Shown: piece after piece, positions 38,795 through 49,600 of the stretch
Numbering within the stretch: the stretch's first letter is position 1
How the letters are laid out: each line of letters begins with the position of its first letter
Assembly (NCBI GenBank): GCA_022826585.1
Contig: JAJDUR010000048.1
Coordinates: 1-64,000 of the forward strand
Length of the DNA: 64,000 bases
Origin: Dehalococcoidia bacterium
GTDB taxonomy: Bacteria > Chloroflexota > Dehalococcoidia > Tepidiformales > Tepidiformaceae
Direction of reading: 5' to 3'
Program-made: the position numbers and the translations under genes
The notes under the pieces: generated by a model
What the model was told of the DNA's origin: nothing
The model's input: the letters and a program-made list of their open reading frames with translations, nothing else
Database searches by the model: none

Positions 38795-39925
38795 GTGAAG
38801 ATGCTTCCAAGAATCGCGCTGATGCTCGTGGCGGCACTGGCACTGTCAGTGGCCGTGGCGTGCGGCGGCGACAGCGACGACAGCCCCGCACCGGCTGCAA
38901 CACCCGCGCCCGCGACTTCCGCGGCCGCAACGCCGACAGAGGCCGCGACCGCAACAGCCGAGCCCGAGACGCCCGCAGCTACGCCGGCCGCGACCGAGGC
39001 CGCAACGCCCGCGACAGCGACCGCGGCTGCGACCGCCGCTGCAACGCCGACGCCCGCCCCGCCCCGCCCCGTCGAGGACGCGTCAGGTGAGGTGGTCACG
39101 CTGGAGGCGCCGGCCGTCCGTGTCGTCTGCCTCACGGGGCTCTGCGTCGACACGATGTTCGTGCTCGGGATCAAGCCCGTCGCCGCGTACGACCTGCTCC
39201 ACCTGGACCCGGCCTACTGGGGACCGGACGAGAACGAGATCGGCGCCATCAGCGGCTCCTTCTTCGAGCCAAGCCTGGAAGACATCGCCAGGGCCGAGCC
39301 CGACCTCGTGATCGGGCTCGGGGGCGTTCATGAAGGCCTGCGCACGGGCCTCGCCAGCATCGCGCCGCTCTTCATCGTCGACCCGGTCGGCGTCGAGGGG
39401 ATGCTCGCGCATGTCGTCGAGGTCGGAATCCTCCTCGGAGTGGAAGAGGAAGCTGTGGCGGCCGCGGCAGCATTCGAAGCCCGGCTTGAGGAGTACGCCT
39501 CGACAGTCACCACGAAGCGGTCGGTCATGGTCGTGTACGGGTCCGACCTCAATATCGGGGCGGAGACGGTGTGCACGCCGGCCATCGACGCGCTGGCTCA
39601 CGCAGTGGCCTACCCCGAGGAGTTCACCGACTGCGAGGTTCACGGGTCGTTCCCGAGCTTCTCCGTGGAGCAGCTGCTGAGCATCGATCCCGAGGTCATC
39701 TTCGTCCAGACGTTCGGATTTGGGCCTGAGCCCCCGCAGCCCGTGTCCGAGCAGCTCGCTGACAATGTGATCTGGAGCGAGCTCAGGGCGGTTCAGAACG
39801 GCGAGGTGTACGAGGTGGACTTCTTCATCTGGGGCACATCCCGAGGCATCCGCGGCACCAATTTCGTGCTCGATGAGGCGATGCCGAAGATCTACCCGGA
39901 GCTGTTCCCCAACCCGCTGCCTTGA
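38795..39925 (+). CDS. Iron-siderophore/heme-type ABC substrate-binding lipoprotein (FecB/BtuF-like)
   Basis: A lipoprotein signal (ALSVAVACGGD) is followed by an Ala/Thr/Pro/Glu linker of about 65 residues and a class III binding-protein domain: VRVVCLTGLCVDTMFVLGIKPVAAYD, LEDIARAEPDLVIGLGGVHEGL, FSVEQLLSIDPEVIFVQTF. Such proteins bind ferric siderophores, heme or cobalamin. GTG at 38795 is used because GGAGAG lies close before it; ATG 38801 is also possible. It is the first gene of a complete four-gene importer controlled by the adjacent boxes. The ligand cannot be told from sequence. Confidence 0.88.
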   Translation: MKMLPRIALMLVAALALSVAVACGGDSDDSPAPAATPAPATSAAATPTEAATATAEPETPAATPAATEAATPATATAAATAAATPTPAPPRPVEDASGEVVTLEAPAVRVVCLTGLCVDTMFVLGIKPVAAYDLLHLDPAYWGPDENEIGAISGSFFEPSLEDIARAEPDLVIGLGGVHEGLRTGLASIAPLFIVDPVGVEGMLAHVVEVGILLGVEEEAVAAAAAFEARLEEYASTVTTKRSVMVVYGSDLNIGAETVCTPAIDALAHAVAYPEEFTDCEVHGSFPSFSVEQLLSIDPEVIFVQTFGFGPEPPQPVSEQLADNVIWSELRAVQNGEVYEVDFFIWGTSRGIRGTNFVLDEAMPKIYPELFPNPLP

Positions 39926-40956
39926 GCATCGCCTCGAGCGTGGCGGCGGTCCCGGGCTGGTGGCCCCGGGTGATCGCAGTCGTGGCGATCCTCGGGGCGC
40001 TCGCCGCCCTCGCCGTCGCCCACCTGAGCGTGGGCGAGCCGCTGGTGGCGCCCGCGGACCTTCCCGGCGTCCTCATGGGCGATTCCGGCGACCGGATCGA
40101 ACAACTGGTGGTCCGTGAGCTGCGGGTGCCGCGGCTGCTCCTGGCGCTGCTTGCGGGCGCGGGGTTCGGGCTCTCCGGGGCGATCCTCCAGATCGTGCTG
40201 CGGAATCCGCTGGCCTCGCCCGAGTTGCTCGGCGTGTCGGCGGGGGCGTCGCTGGCGATGGCCGCCATCCTGCTGCTGAACGCGCCCGTCCTGTTCGCGC
40301 TTCATCCCGTCGTGGCGCTTGCCGGGGGCCTCGGCGGAGGCCTGATCGTCCTCGCGACATCGCGGGGAGCGCGAACGCCGCTGGAGGCCGCGCTCATCGG
40401 CGTCGCCGTCGCGGCGCTCCTCAACGGCGCTATCCTCGCCATCATCAGCCTGGCGGCTTCATCCGGCGCCGTGCGGGTGTTCTTCCTCTTCACGGTCGGC
40501 AACCTCGCGAACAGGACCTGGGATCACGTCGATCTCGTGTGGCCCTGGGTGATCGCGGGCATTCCCGCGGCCTTCCTCCTCGCCCGGGGCGCGAATGTGC
40601 TCCAGCTGCACGAGGATGTCGCCTCGTCGCTGGGGATGCCGGCAAGGCGCATGCGCCTCGTCTTCGTGGCACTGGCCGCTCTGCTCATCGGGAGCCTTGT
40701 GGCCGTGGCCGGCCCCATCGCCTGGGTTGGGCTGCTGACGCCCCACATCGCTCGCCTGATCGTCCCGCGGCCGGATGCGCGGCTGCTCTTTCCGCTCGCC
40801 ACGGTAGTCGGAGCGCTTCTCGTCCTCGCGTCGGACGTCCTCTCCAAGGTCCTCCTCTACCCGCGCGAGATTCCCGTGGGGCTGTGCGCGACCCTCCTGG
40901 CCGCCCCGATGATCCTCCTGCTCCTCCGCCGTACCAGCCTGGGACTGAACCGCTAA
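39922..40956 (+). CDS. FecCD-family importer permease, first subunit
   Basis: The 344-residue protein shows the FecCD hallmarks VRELRVPRLLLALLAGAGFGLSGAILQ (in segments), RNPLASPELLGVSAGA and the ATPase-coupling VGLLTPHIARLIV near the end, with about ten spans. The TTG start overlaps the TGA of the binding-protein gene, so it is coupled. It forms the heterodimeric channel with the next gene product for uptake of an iron chelate or heme. Confidence 0.92.
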   Translation: MSIASSVAAVPGWWPRVIAVVAILGALAALAVAHLSVGEPLVAPADLPGVLMGDSGDRIEQLVVRELRVPRLLLALLAGAGFGLSGAILQIVLRNPLASPELLGVSAGASLAMAAILLLNAPVLFALHPVVALAGGLGGGLIVLATSRGARTPLEAALIGVAVAALLNGAILAIISLAASSGAVRVFFLFTVGNLANRTWDHVDLVWPWVIAGIPAAFLLARGANVLQLHEDVASSLGMPARRMRLVFVALAALLIGSLVAVAGPIAWVGLLTPHIARLIVPRPDARLLFPLATVVGALLVLASDVLSKVLLYPREIPVGLCATLLAAPMILLLLRRTSLGLNR

Positions 40957-40957
40957 C

Positions 40958-41983
40958 GTGACATCGGCGCGTTCGTTCGCGGCCCTCACGCTGCTCGTGG
41001 CTATCGCGGCTGCCGTGCTCTTCGTCCTCCACCTGGGACTGGGCACCGTCTGGATACCACCGAACCGCGTCGTCCTCGCCCTGCTGGATCGACCGGCGGA
41101 CCCAACGGACCTGACGATCGTTCGGGAGCTGCGGCTGCCTCGCGCGATTCTCGGGCTTCTGGTGGGCTGCATGCTGGGTCTCTCCGGGGCATTGCTCCAG
41201 GTCGTCATGCGCAATCGCCTCGCCGAGCCGGGCCTCACCGGCGTCTCCACGGGGGGCATTCTCGCGGCGGTCCTCTTCCTCGCGGGCACGTGGGGACTGC
41301 CTTCGCCCGGCCAGCTGCTGCCGTTCGTCGTGCTCGTGGGCGCCCTGGCGGGAGGAGCCCTGGTGCTCGTCGTCAGTTCGGTGCGCGGACGCATCGATCC
41401 CCTGCGGCTAATCCTCACCGCGGTCATCGTCAACGCCGTCCTCGGGTCGCTGACCTCGATCGTCATGCTGAGCTCCCAGCAGGCGCTTGGCGGGATCCTC
41501 TCCTGGCTCATCGGGTCGCTGAACGGCCGCGTCTGGGACGATGTCTGGCTTGCGCTGCCGTGGGCCGCCGCCGGCATCCCGGCGGGGTTGCTGGCTGCCC
41601 GTGCCGCCAACCTCCTCCAGCTCGACGACGAATCCAGCCGCGCGCTCGGCCTCCCTTTGCAGCCTGCCCGGGTCGCGCTCTTCGGCCTCGCCGCGGCCCT
41701 GGCCGCCGGGGCTGTGAGCGTCTCGGGAGCCATCGCCTTCGTGGGCCTGATGGCCCCCAATGCCGCGCGCGTCATCGCCGGCGCCGACGCCCGTCGCGTC
41801 CTGCCCCTGGCCGCGCTCATCGGCTGCGTGCTCCTGCTGGCGGCCGACCTCGTTGCCCAGTCGCTCTCCATCAAGCCGCCGATCCCGTCCTCGTCGGCTC
41901 GCGTAGGCCTTCCCGTCGGGGCCGTGCTGGCCGTCTTCGGGGCGCCACTGCTCATCACCCTTATTCGGAGGAGCATTCGATGA
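40958..41983 (+). CDS. FecCD-family importer permease, second subunit
   Basis: This 341-residue protein parallels the previous gene: RELRLPRAILGLLVGCMLGLSG (in segments), MRNRLAEPGLTGVSTGG, and FVGLMAPNAARVIAG in the ATPase-facing loop. GTG at 40958 follows the previous stop by one base. Two different FecCD subunits are normal for FecBCDE, FepBDGC and FhuB-like systems. It completes the membrane channel. Confidence 0.92.
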   Translation: MTSARSFAALTLLVAIAAAVLFVLHLGLGTVWIPPNRVVLALLDRPADPTDLTIVRELRLPRAILGLLVGCMLGLSGALLQVVMRNRLAEPGLTGVSTGGILAAVLFLAGTWGLPSPGQLLPFVVLVGALAGGALVLVVSSVRGRIDPLRLILTAVIVNAVLGSLTSIVMLSSQQALGGILSWLIGSLNGRVWDDVWLALPWAAAGIPAGLLAARAANLLQLDDESSRALGLPLQPARVALFGLAAALAAGAVSVSGAIAFVGLMAPNAARVIAGADARRVLPLAALIGCVLLLAADLVAQSLSIKPPIPSSSARVGLPVGAVLAVFGAPLLITLIRRSIR

Positions 41984-42777
41984 ACGACGTCGAACCCATC
42001 AGACTGGGACAGGTCAGCGCCGGCTACGGGCAGCGGATGGTGCTCGACGGCCTCGACCTGGGGCTGCAACACGGCACGCTCACCGCCATTGTCGGGCCCA
42101 ACGGGTCGGGGAAATCCACCGTGATCCGGGCGATGGCCCGGCTGCTTCCGGCGCGGAGCGGGGTCGTATTGCTCGACGGGCAGGACATCCGCAGCCTCGG
42201 ATCGCGCGACATCGCCCGCCTGGTATCCGTCCTTCCCCAATCGCCATCGAGCCCACCGGGGCTCACGGTTCGTGAGCTCGTCGAGCTGGGGCGCTTTCCC
42301 CACACCGGGCTGTTCGGACGGTTCGGCGTCGAGGGCGCGATGGCGGTGGAGTCAGCGCTCACGCTCACGGGTTTGACCGACTTCGCCGAGCGTCCCATCG
42401 ACGAACTCTCCGGCGGCGAACGGCAGCGGGCCTGGGTCGCGCTCGCGCTCGCGCAGGGCGCCAGCACGCTCCTCCTGGACGAGCCGACCACCTTCCTCGA
42501 CGTCCGGCATCAGTTCGAGGTTCTCGACCTGGTTGCGTCCCTCTGCACGAGCCGCGACATGACCGTGGTCATGGTGCTCCACGACCTCGTGCATGCGGCG
42601 AACTATGCGGACCGCGTCGTCGTTGTGGACGACGGCCGCATCGTGGCGGACGGTGCGCCCTCCGCGGTGCTCACTGTCGAGCTGATGCGGACGGTGTTCG
42701 GCGTGGCGGCGAAGATCTTCACCGACCCTGAATCCGGTCGGGTGTTTTGCCTGCCAATCGGCACCGGCGCGGGTTGA
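41980..42777 (+). CDS. FecE/FepC-type importer ATPase
   Basis: The 265-residue ATPase has Walker A GPNGSGKST, signature LSGGERQRAW, Walker B TLLLDEPTTFLD and the switch His in MVLHDL, all intact. It overlaps the permease stop by four bases (ATGA). It powers the FecCD-type channel. The operon binding protein, two permeases and ATPase is thus complete, in contrast to the two Dpp-type systems in this window. Confidence 0.93.
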   Translation: MNDVEPIRLGQVSAGYGQRMVLDGLDLGLQHGTLTAIVGPNGSGKSTVIRAMARLLPARSGVVLLDGQDIRSLGSRDIARLVSVLPQSPSSPPGLTVRELVELGRFPHTGLFGRFGVEGAMAVESALTLTGLTDFAERPIDELSGGERQRAWVALALAQGASTLLLDEPTTFLDVRHQFEVLDLVASLCTSRDMTVVMVLHDLVHAANYADRVVVVDDGRIVADGAPSAVLTVELMRTVFGVAAKIFTDPESGRVFCLPIGTGAG

Positions 42778-42992
42778 TCGCCAGGCCCCCGGCAGCCACG
42801 CAAACCGCCGGCGAGGCTCCCTTGTGTCGACAACTCCACGGGTCCGCCGATGGGGTCGCACCGCGTTCAGCGGGGCGGGTCGTTTCTCTGCCACGTCTCC
42901 TACTCGGCGATGATGCGGCCGCGCAACTCCGCCTCGCGGTCGAGCACCTGGTTGGACCCGAGCTCGATCCGCACCATGTTTGGCGGCCCCCG

Positions 42993-43376
42993 CTAGGGGA
43001 TCACCAGTTCCCAGCCGATGCGCAGGTTGGAGCAGGTGTCGTTGATGCGCGGGTTCGCCGCCATGAGCGCCGCCGTGGTCACGCCGTGGTCCTGGGCGAT
43101 GCGCCAGCACACGTCGCCCGGCCTGACCGTGTAGACCGCCCCTCGCGAACCCGTTGGAGTTGCGGATGGACGGGCGGGAGTGGTGGGCGCAGGGGTCGTT
43201 GGTTCGGGCGTCGGAGTCCTCCGCGTCGCCGGGACAGGCACCTCCCTGGGTGTCGCCGGTGGCTCCGAGCCGATGTTGGGCGGGGCGGTGGACGGCCCAC
43301 CTGAGTAGCACGCCGAGAGAGAGGCAAGCGCCGCGAGGACCAGAGCGACGGACAGCCCCCGGGTGAACCACCTCAT
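42993..43376 (-). CDS. LysM-domain lipoprotein
   Basis: The 127-residue protein has a lipoprotein signal (ALASLSACYSGG), a Pro/Thr-rich linker, and a C-terminal LysM domain (YTVRPGDVCWRIAQDHGVTTAALMAANPRIND, in part, ending WELVIP). LysM modules bind N-acetylglucosamine in peptidoglycan, so it is anchored in the membrane and touches the wall. The two cysteines in the LysM part could form a disulphide. AAGGAGGAGGT lies directly before ATG 43376. It is monocistronic and of unknown specific role. Confidence 0.8.
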   Translation of the reverse strand: MRWFTRGLSVALVLAALASLSACYSGGPSTAPPNIGSEPPATPREVPVPATRRTPTPEPTTPAPTTPARPSATPTGSRGAVYTVRPGDVCWRIAQDHGVTTAALMAANPRINDTCSNLRIGWELVIP

Positions 43377-43607
43377 ACCTCCTCCTTCCGGGGCTGCGCC
43401 TCCCCCGCCGCGTGGCGGCAGCACCCGTACAGCAGGACCCTAGCAACGCGCTGCTCGAATTACCCCGTCCGTTTTGAGCAGTCGGCAAGCCTGGTTGCGT
43501 CCGCCTTGCACACCCCGGCAGGCGAAGTCCCCGGCGCATCAAGCCGGCTCGTGCCGGGCCCCCGCCGGACCAGGCGTCTCCCGCGACGTCAGGTGCTCGG
43601 TGTGGCG

Positions 43608-46600
43608 TCAGGCGTTCTTCGGCTGCACCCAGAAGCGCCGCCGCTCGAAGGGGTAGCCGGGAAGCGCGATCCGTCGCCGCTTCTCTCCCGCGAACAGGCT
43701 CGCGAAGTCCACGTCGAGCCCTTCTTCGTACGCCCTCGCCGCCTCCTCCGCGACTCCGCTTCCCTCCTCGGACCGGTCAGGCGCGACGGGATTGTCCGCA
43801 GACGCCAGCGCTTCCAGCCCCTCCCGAAGCGACGCGGCGTCCCGGAACGTGAGCCCCACGCGATGGGCGAAGTGCCGCCGTCCCACGCTTGCCGTGTAGG
43901 CCATGTCCGAAAGGAGCGCGTCGGTCGCCGAGCCCGCAGCCGCGAGATCGGCGCTCCTTCCCTCGAGCCAGCCGAGGTATCGCGCCGCGAGCGCTCGCAG
44001 CGCGCCCTCGGAGCGGGCCGAAAGGGGCAGGAACCTCGTCGCGCTCGCCTCGGTCCCGGCCGCCGCGTCCTCGCCCTCGGCGGAAACGGCGGCTTCCGGC
44101 TCGTTGTAACCCTCGACCACGAGGTGGGCGTTCGCACCCGAGATCGCGAACGCGTTGATCGCGGCGAGCGGTGGCCGTTCTGGATTCGCCGGCCATGTCG
44201 TGGCCTCAACCGTCACCTCGACGGGCGCACGCTCCCAGTCGATCTCCGGGTTCGGGTTCTCGAAATGCAGGTGCCGCGGGATGACGCCTCGCTTCATCGC
44301 CAGCACGGTCTTGATGAGACCGGCAACCGACGCCGCCGACTCCAAATGGCCGATATTCGTCTTCACCGACCCCATCAGCAGCGGTTGGTCCGCCTCCCGC
44401 CCTCGTCCGAAGACGGCCGTCACCGCGTTCATCTCCGCCGCATCCCCCATCTCCGTCCCCGCGCCGTGCGCCTCCAGGTAGTCGATGTCCGCCGGCGCGA
44501 CACCCGCGCGCGACAGCGCGTCCTCAATGGCCCGCACCTGCGCCGGCCCGCTCGGCACGGTCAGTCCCAGGCCGGCGCCGTTCTGGTTCACCGCCGAGCC
44601 CCGGATGACGCCCCAGATGCGGTCGCCGTCCGCCTCCGCGTCGCTCAGCCGCTTCAGCATCACCATGCCGCTGCCCTCGCCGCGCACGTATCCGTCCGCG
44701 GAGGCGTCGAAGGGAGCGCACCGCCCGCTCGTCGAGAGCATCCCCGCCTCGTCGAGGAATCGCATCGTGGAGGTCGCGAGGACCGCATTGGCGCCCCCCG
44801 CCAGGGCAAGGTCGATCTCCCCGCGCTCCAGGGCCACGACCGCCTGGTGGACCGCCACCAGCGACCCGGCGCAGGCGAGGTCGACCGGCACCGCCGGGCC
44901 CTCCAGCCCCAGCGCGAAGGCCACCCGCCCGACGGCAACGCCAGTATTCGTGCCGTAGTAGCTGTCCTCCCGCCCGGCCGCCGCCACGACGCGCCGGTAC
45001 TCGCCGTTGCCGAGGCCGGCGAAGACGCCCGTTCGGCTCCCCTTCAGGCCATCGGGGTCCATCCCGGCGTCCTCGATCGCCCCCCAGCTCGTCTCCAGGA
45101 GGAGGCGCTGCTGCGGGTCCATCGCCCGCGCGTCGATCGGCTGGATGCGGAAGAAGCTCGCGTCGAACTCGTCGAGGCGGTTCAGGAAGCCCCCCCTCCG
45201 GTACATCGCGCTCTCGGCCTTCGGGTCCCCCGCCACCCCGTCCCAGGCCCCGGCATCGCGCCGTCCATCCGTGACCGCGCTTCCCCCGCTCTCCAGCAGC
45301 TCCCAGAAGGCATCGAGGTCCTCCCCGCCGGGGAAGCGGCAGGCCATCCCCACGATGGCGATCCCCTCGCCCGCCTCCACCGCGGAGCGCCGCGCCGCCG
45401 GAGCAGGTTCCGTCGATGGCGCCGGGGCCTCGCTCGTGTCGCCGAGCTCCTCGGCCAGGTGTCGCGCGAGCCCCGCAACGCTCGGGTAGTCGAACACGAT
45501 GGTGTTCGAGGCCACGTACTCCCCGTCGAACGCGCGGTTCATCCGGTTCCGCAGCTCGACCGCCATCAGCGAGTCCATCCCCAGGTCGGCGAAGTCCACG
45601 GACGGAAGCGGCGCCGTCGCGAGGCGCATCACCGCTTGCAGTTCTCCCTGCAGGAAGGTGATGAGCGCCTGCTCCCGGTCCTCCGGCGACGCGTACCGCA
45701 GGCCCGCCAACAGGTCGGCCTGCGAGTCGCCTCCCTCGTCACCGCCCTCCGTCGAGGCCAGCAGGTGCTCCAGCAGCGGCGATCGCTGCTCGATGTTCTC
45801 GGAGAACACCTGCCAGTCCAGCGAGGCCACCAGGCCGGTCGTCGCGTCCTGCCGCAGAAGGCGTTCCAGCGCCTGCAGCCCCTGCTGCGAATTGATCCAG
45901 CCCGTGCCTACCGCCTCGAGCTGCCGCCCGATCCGTTGTCGCTGCTCCTCGGCCTCCCCGATACCCTCCCACGCCCCCCAGGCGATCGCCTGCCCCGGCA
46001 GGCCCAGCGCGCGGCGGTGGCCGGCGAGCTGATCGAGGAAGGCATTGGCGGCGGAGTGGTTCGCCTGCCCCGGGTTGCCCAGCACGCCCGCCACGCTCGA
46101 GAACAGCACGAACAGGTCCAGGTCGCGGTCGAGCGTCGCGCGATGCAGGTGCCAGGCCCCCAGCACCTTCGGCCACAGCACGTCCTCGAAGCTCTCCCAG
46201 GTCTGGTTCGTGAGCGCCGCGTCCGAGAGCACGCCCACGCTGTGGATGACCCCCGCGAGCGGCGGCAGCGACTCGTCGATGCGCGCCAGCATCGCGTCGA
46301 TGGCCTCGGAGTCGGTCACGTCCGCCAGCTCTACCTCCAGCCGCACCCCTCGCGCCCGCAGCGCCGCGATCGCCTCCACCGCCTCGGCGTCCGGATCGCG
46401 ACGCCCGTTCAGCACGATCACGCCCGCGCCCCGGTCCGCCAGCCACCCCGCCACGGCGCAGCCGATACCGCCGAGGCCGCCCGTCACGAGGTAGGTCCGG
46501 TCCCCGCGCAGCTCTCCCGTCTCGAGTGCCGAGTTGGTCAGCACGATCTTCCCGATGTGCCGCGCCGCCCGCATGTACTTGATCGCCGCCTCCGATTCCG

Positions 46601-49600
46601 CGAGCGGCCACCTGATGCGGTTCAGCGGCGCCAGCTCGCCCGCCTCCACGCGCTCCATCACCCGACGCAGGGCTGCGCCCGGGATAGCCGGCTCCTCTTC
46701 CTTCAGGATCTCCACGGTGAGGATGGAGTACGACACGTCCGGGCGCGCCGCGGCCATCTCCTCTTCCGTGAAGTTGTCGACGCGCGCCATCTCGGCGAAG
46801 CGCCCGCCCTCCTTCAGGCACGAGAGGCTCGCATCGATGAACCCCGGGCCCGTGAGGCTGTTCAGCACCACGTCAACCCCTTCGCCGTCCGTGGCCTCGA
46901 GGATTTGCTCGGCGAACGCCGTCTGGCGGCTGTCGAAGACGTGCTCTACCCCCAGCGACCGGAGGTAGGCCTGCTTCGGCGCGCTCGCCGTGGCGAACAC
47001 CTCCGCTCCCGCGACCTGCGCCAGCTGCACGGCCGCCAACCCCACGCCACCTGCCGCCGCGTGGATCAGGACGCGATCCCCTGCCGTCAACTGTGCGTAC
47101 TCGAACGAGAGCGCCGCCGAGACGAACGCCATCGGGAACGTCGCAAGCGCGTCCAGGGGGATGCCCTCTGGGACCTTCACGATCAGGTCCTCCACCACCA
47201 CCGCCTCCGACCGGAAGGTGGCCAGCCCCAGCCCGGCCACTCGGTCCCCCACCGCGACCGTCGAAACCTCGTCACCCACCTCGATCACGCGCCCGCAGAG
47301 CTCGCCGCCCAGTTCGTCCTCGAAGGTCCCCAGCGCGACGAACATGTCACGGAAGTTCAGCCCGAGGGCCTCGATCGCCACCCGTACCTCGCGCGGCTGC
47401 AGCGGCCGCTCCGGCAGCGGTTCGATCCGGAGCTGTTCGAGCGCGCCCCCCGCATCGGGCTTGATCGTCCAACCCGTCTGCTCCGGCAGCGGCAGCCGCG
47501 CGGGAACGTCGGCGAGCCGCACGAGCCGCGCCGCCTGCCGGTATCCCGACCGGTAGGCGATGTGTGTCTCCTCGTCCGGGTAGAGCAGCTCGTTGACGAT
47601 GTCGGCCGGCGAGGTCTCCGTCCCCGGGTCGAGGTCGATCAGGCGCGGCTCGAGCTGGGGCGCCTCCCGCTCGGCCACCTTGCCGAAGCCCCAGAGCAGC
47701 GCCCCGGCCAGCTCTCCCTCGCGCTCCCGCTCCAGCACCTGCCCGCCGCGCGTCAGGAACCACACGCCCTTCGCCGGCATCGCATCCGCGTCGGCGAGGC
47801 CCTGTGTCAGCGCCAGGGCGCTCGCCGTCGCCCGCTGCGCGTCCTCGGCGAGCTCGGTGGTCGTCGAATCCGCCCCATGCCCGTCGAGCGCCACCAGGTG
47901 CACGGCGCCGTGCAGGGGGATGTCGTCGGGCAGTCCCTCGGCCAGCGCCCTCCACGAATCCCGGCTCTCCGCATCCTCCGGTCCGGGCACGACGGTCTGG
48001 TTGTGCGCGGCCAACTCGGCTGCCAGCTTCTCCGCCGCGCCGCCCCCATCCGCGGCCAGGATCCACGCGCCCGCCGGTTCCAGGACCTCCTCCGGCCCCC
48101 GTGCGACGATGATTCCCCTATCCGGCCGGTTAACGGAATCGGGGCCCAGCACCTCCGCCTCCACGAACCCAGCCTCGCCCAGCGCTCGCTTCCACACATC
48201 GGGACCGACCAGCGCATGGTCCGGGCGGTAGTCGTCCGCGTAACGCCACCAGCCGTCCAGCTGCCCGAACGTCATGTCCATCCACCGCAGCCCGCGCATG
48301 GTCTCCAGCGCGACCAGGAGGCCCGAGGGCGCCAGCAGGGCCCGGCAGTTCTCCAGCGTCTCGTTCAGGAAGCGGGTCGCGTGCAACACGTTCGAGGCGA
48401 TGACGAGGTCGTACCCGTGCGGGTCGAACCCCTGCTCGATGGGGTCCTTCTCGATGTCGAGCGCCTGGTAGTCGATGGAAGCCTCGCTCCCGCCGAACAG
48501 GGTCTCCGCCTCCGCGAAGAACCCGGCGGAGATGTCGGTGTAGGTGTAGTCGTAGCGGCCCTCCGGGAGCTCCGGCAGCACCACCGCCGTCGCCGAGCCC
48601 GTCCCCGCCCCGACCTCCAGCACCCGCAGCCGCCGCCCCTCGGGGAGGTCGCGCAGGAGCTCCGTTACGGCGTCCGCCAGCATCCGGTTCGACGCCCGCG
48701 CGAACGGCGCCAGCTTGTACAGGTCCGCGGGGGTCGGATCGCCGCTCCCGAAGAGCAGGGTCAGCGGATCCGCCTCCCCGATGAGGACCTCCGCGAGGGC
48801 CGCGCCGCACCGCCGGAAGAGCCCGATCTCCGTCGTCCCGTGCTCGTACAGCCCCGTGATCTCGTCGGCGAAGGCGATTGCATCGGCTGGCAGGCGCTCC
48901 GGCAGGGGATCGCCCGCGCCGACCTTCACCACGAAGTTGTCCCCCGCTTCCTCCAGCACCCCCGCGGTCGCCAGCATCTCGCACATCCGCCGGAACAACT
49001 TCCCGTGCACCTCCTGCACCTGCAGGCGCTCGCGCAGTACCTCCGGCTCGACCGTCTCGCCTGCCTTCCGCTCCCAGCCCAGCCGCTCGAGCGCGGTGAA
49101 CGCCATCGACCACGCCATTCGCTCCAGGTCGGCGAGCAGCGCCGCACGCCCCTCCGGCTCGACGTTCTCCTCCCGCAGGTACTCCGCGTAGGGCCGCCAC
49201 TCCGCCGCCACCCCCAAAGGCGCCGGCAGGAAGTCGGCGGGTACGATTCCCGGCGGCAGTGGGTGGTCCTCCCAGATGACCTCGTACAGGAGCTCCTGCA
49301 CTCCCTCCGTCCCGGAGAGCAACGCCGCGCGACTCGCGCGCTTGGCCGTGTACCCGTCGAGCCCCCCGATCTCGATGCCGTCGGGCGTGTAGATCCGCAG
49401 GTCGCCGCTGAGCGCCTCGCGCGGCGCGGTTGGCCTTTCCTCCTCCCCGTCTCCGCCGGCCTCCCGCATCCGTGCATGGCAGACCACCCGCTCCGGCAGC
49501 GGCCCCGCCGCCCAGAACCGGTCCCAGGCGAACGGCAGGTAGGTGTCGTCCCCCTCCGCGCCCGAGAGCGTGCGCGCCGCGCCCATCACCTGCAGCAGGC

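Noticed and set aside
42900-42977. 25-codon minus-strand frame starting MVRIELGSNQ, 15 bases after the LysM gene
   Set aside because: The ribosome site is poor, there is no recognisable family, and it is too short to separate from chance; it might be a relic.
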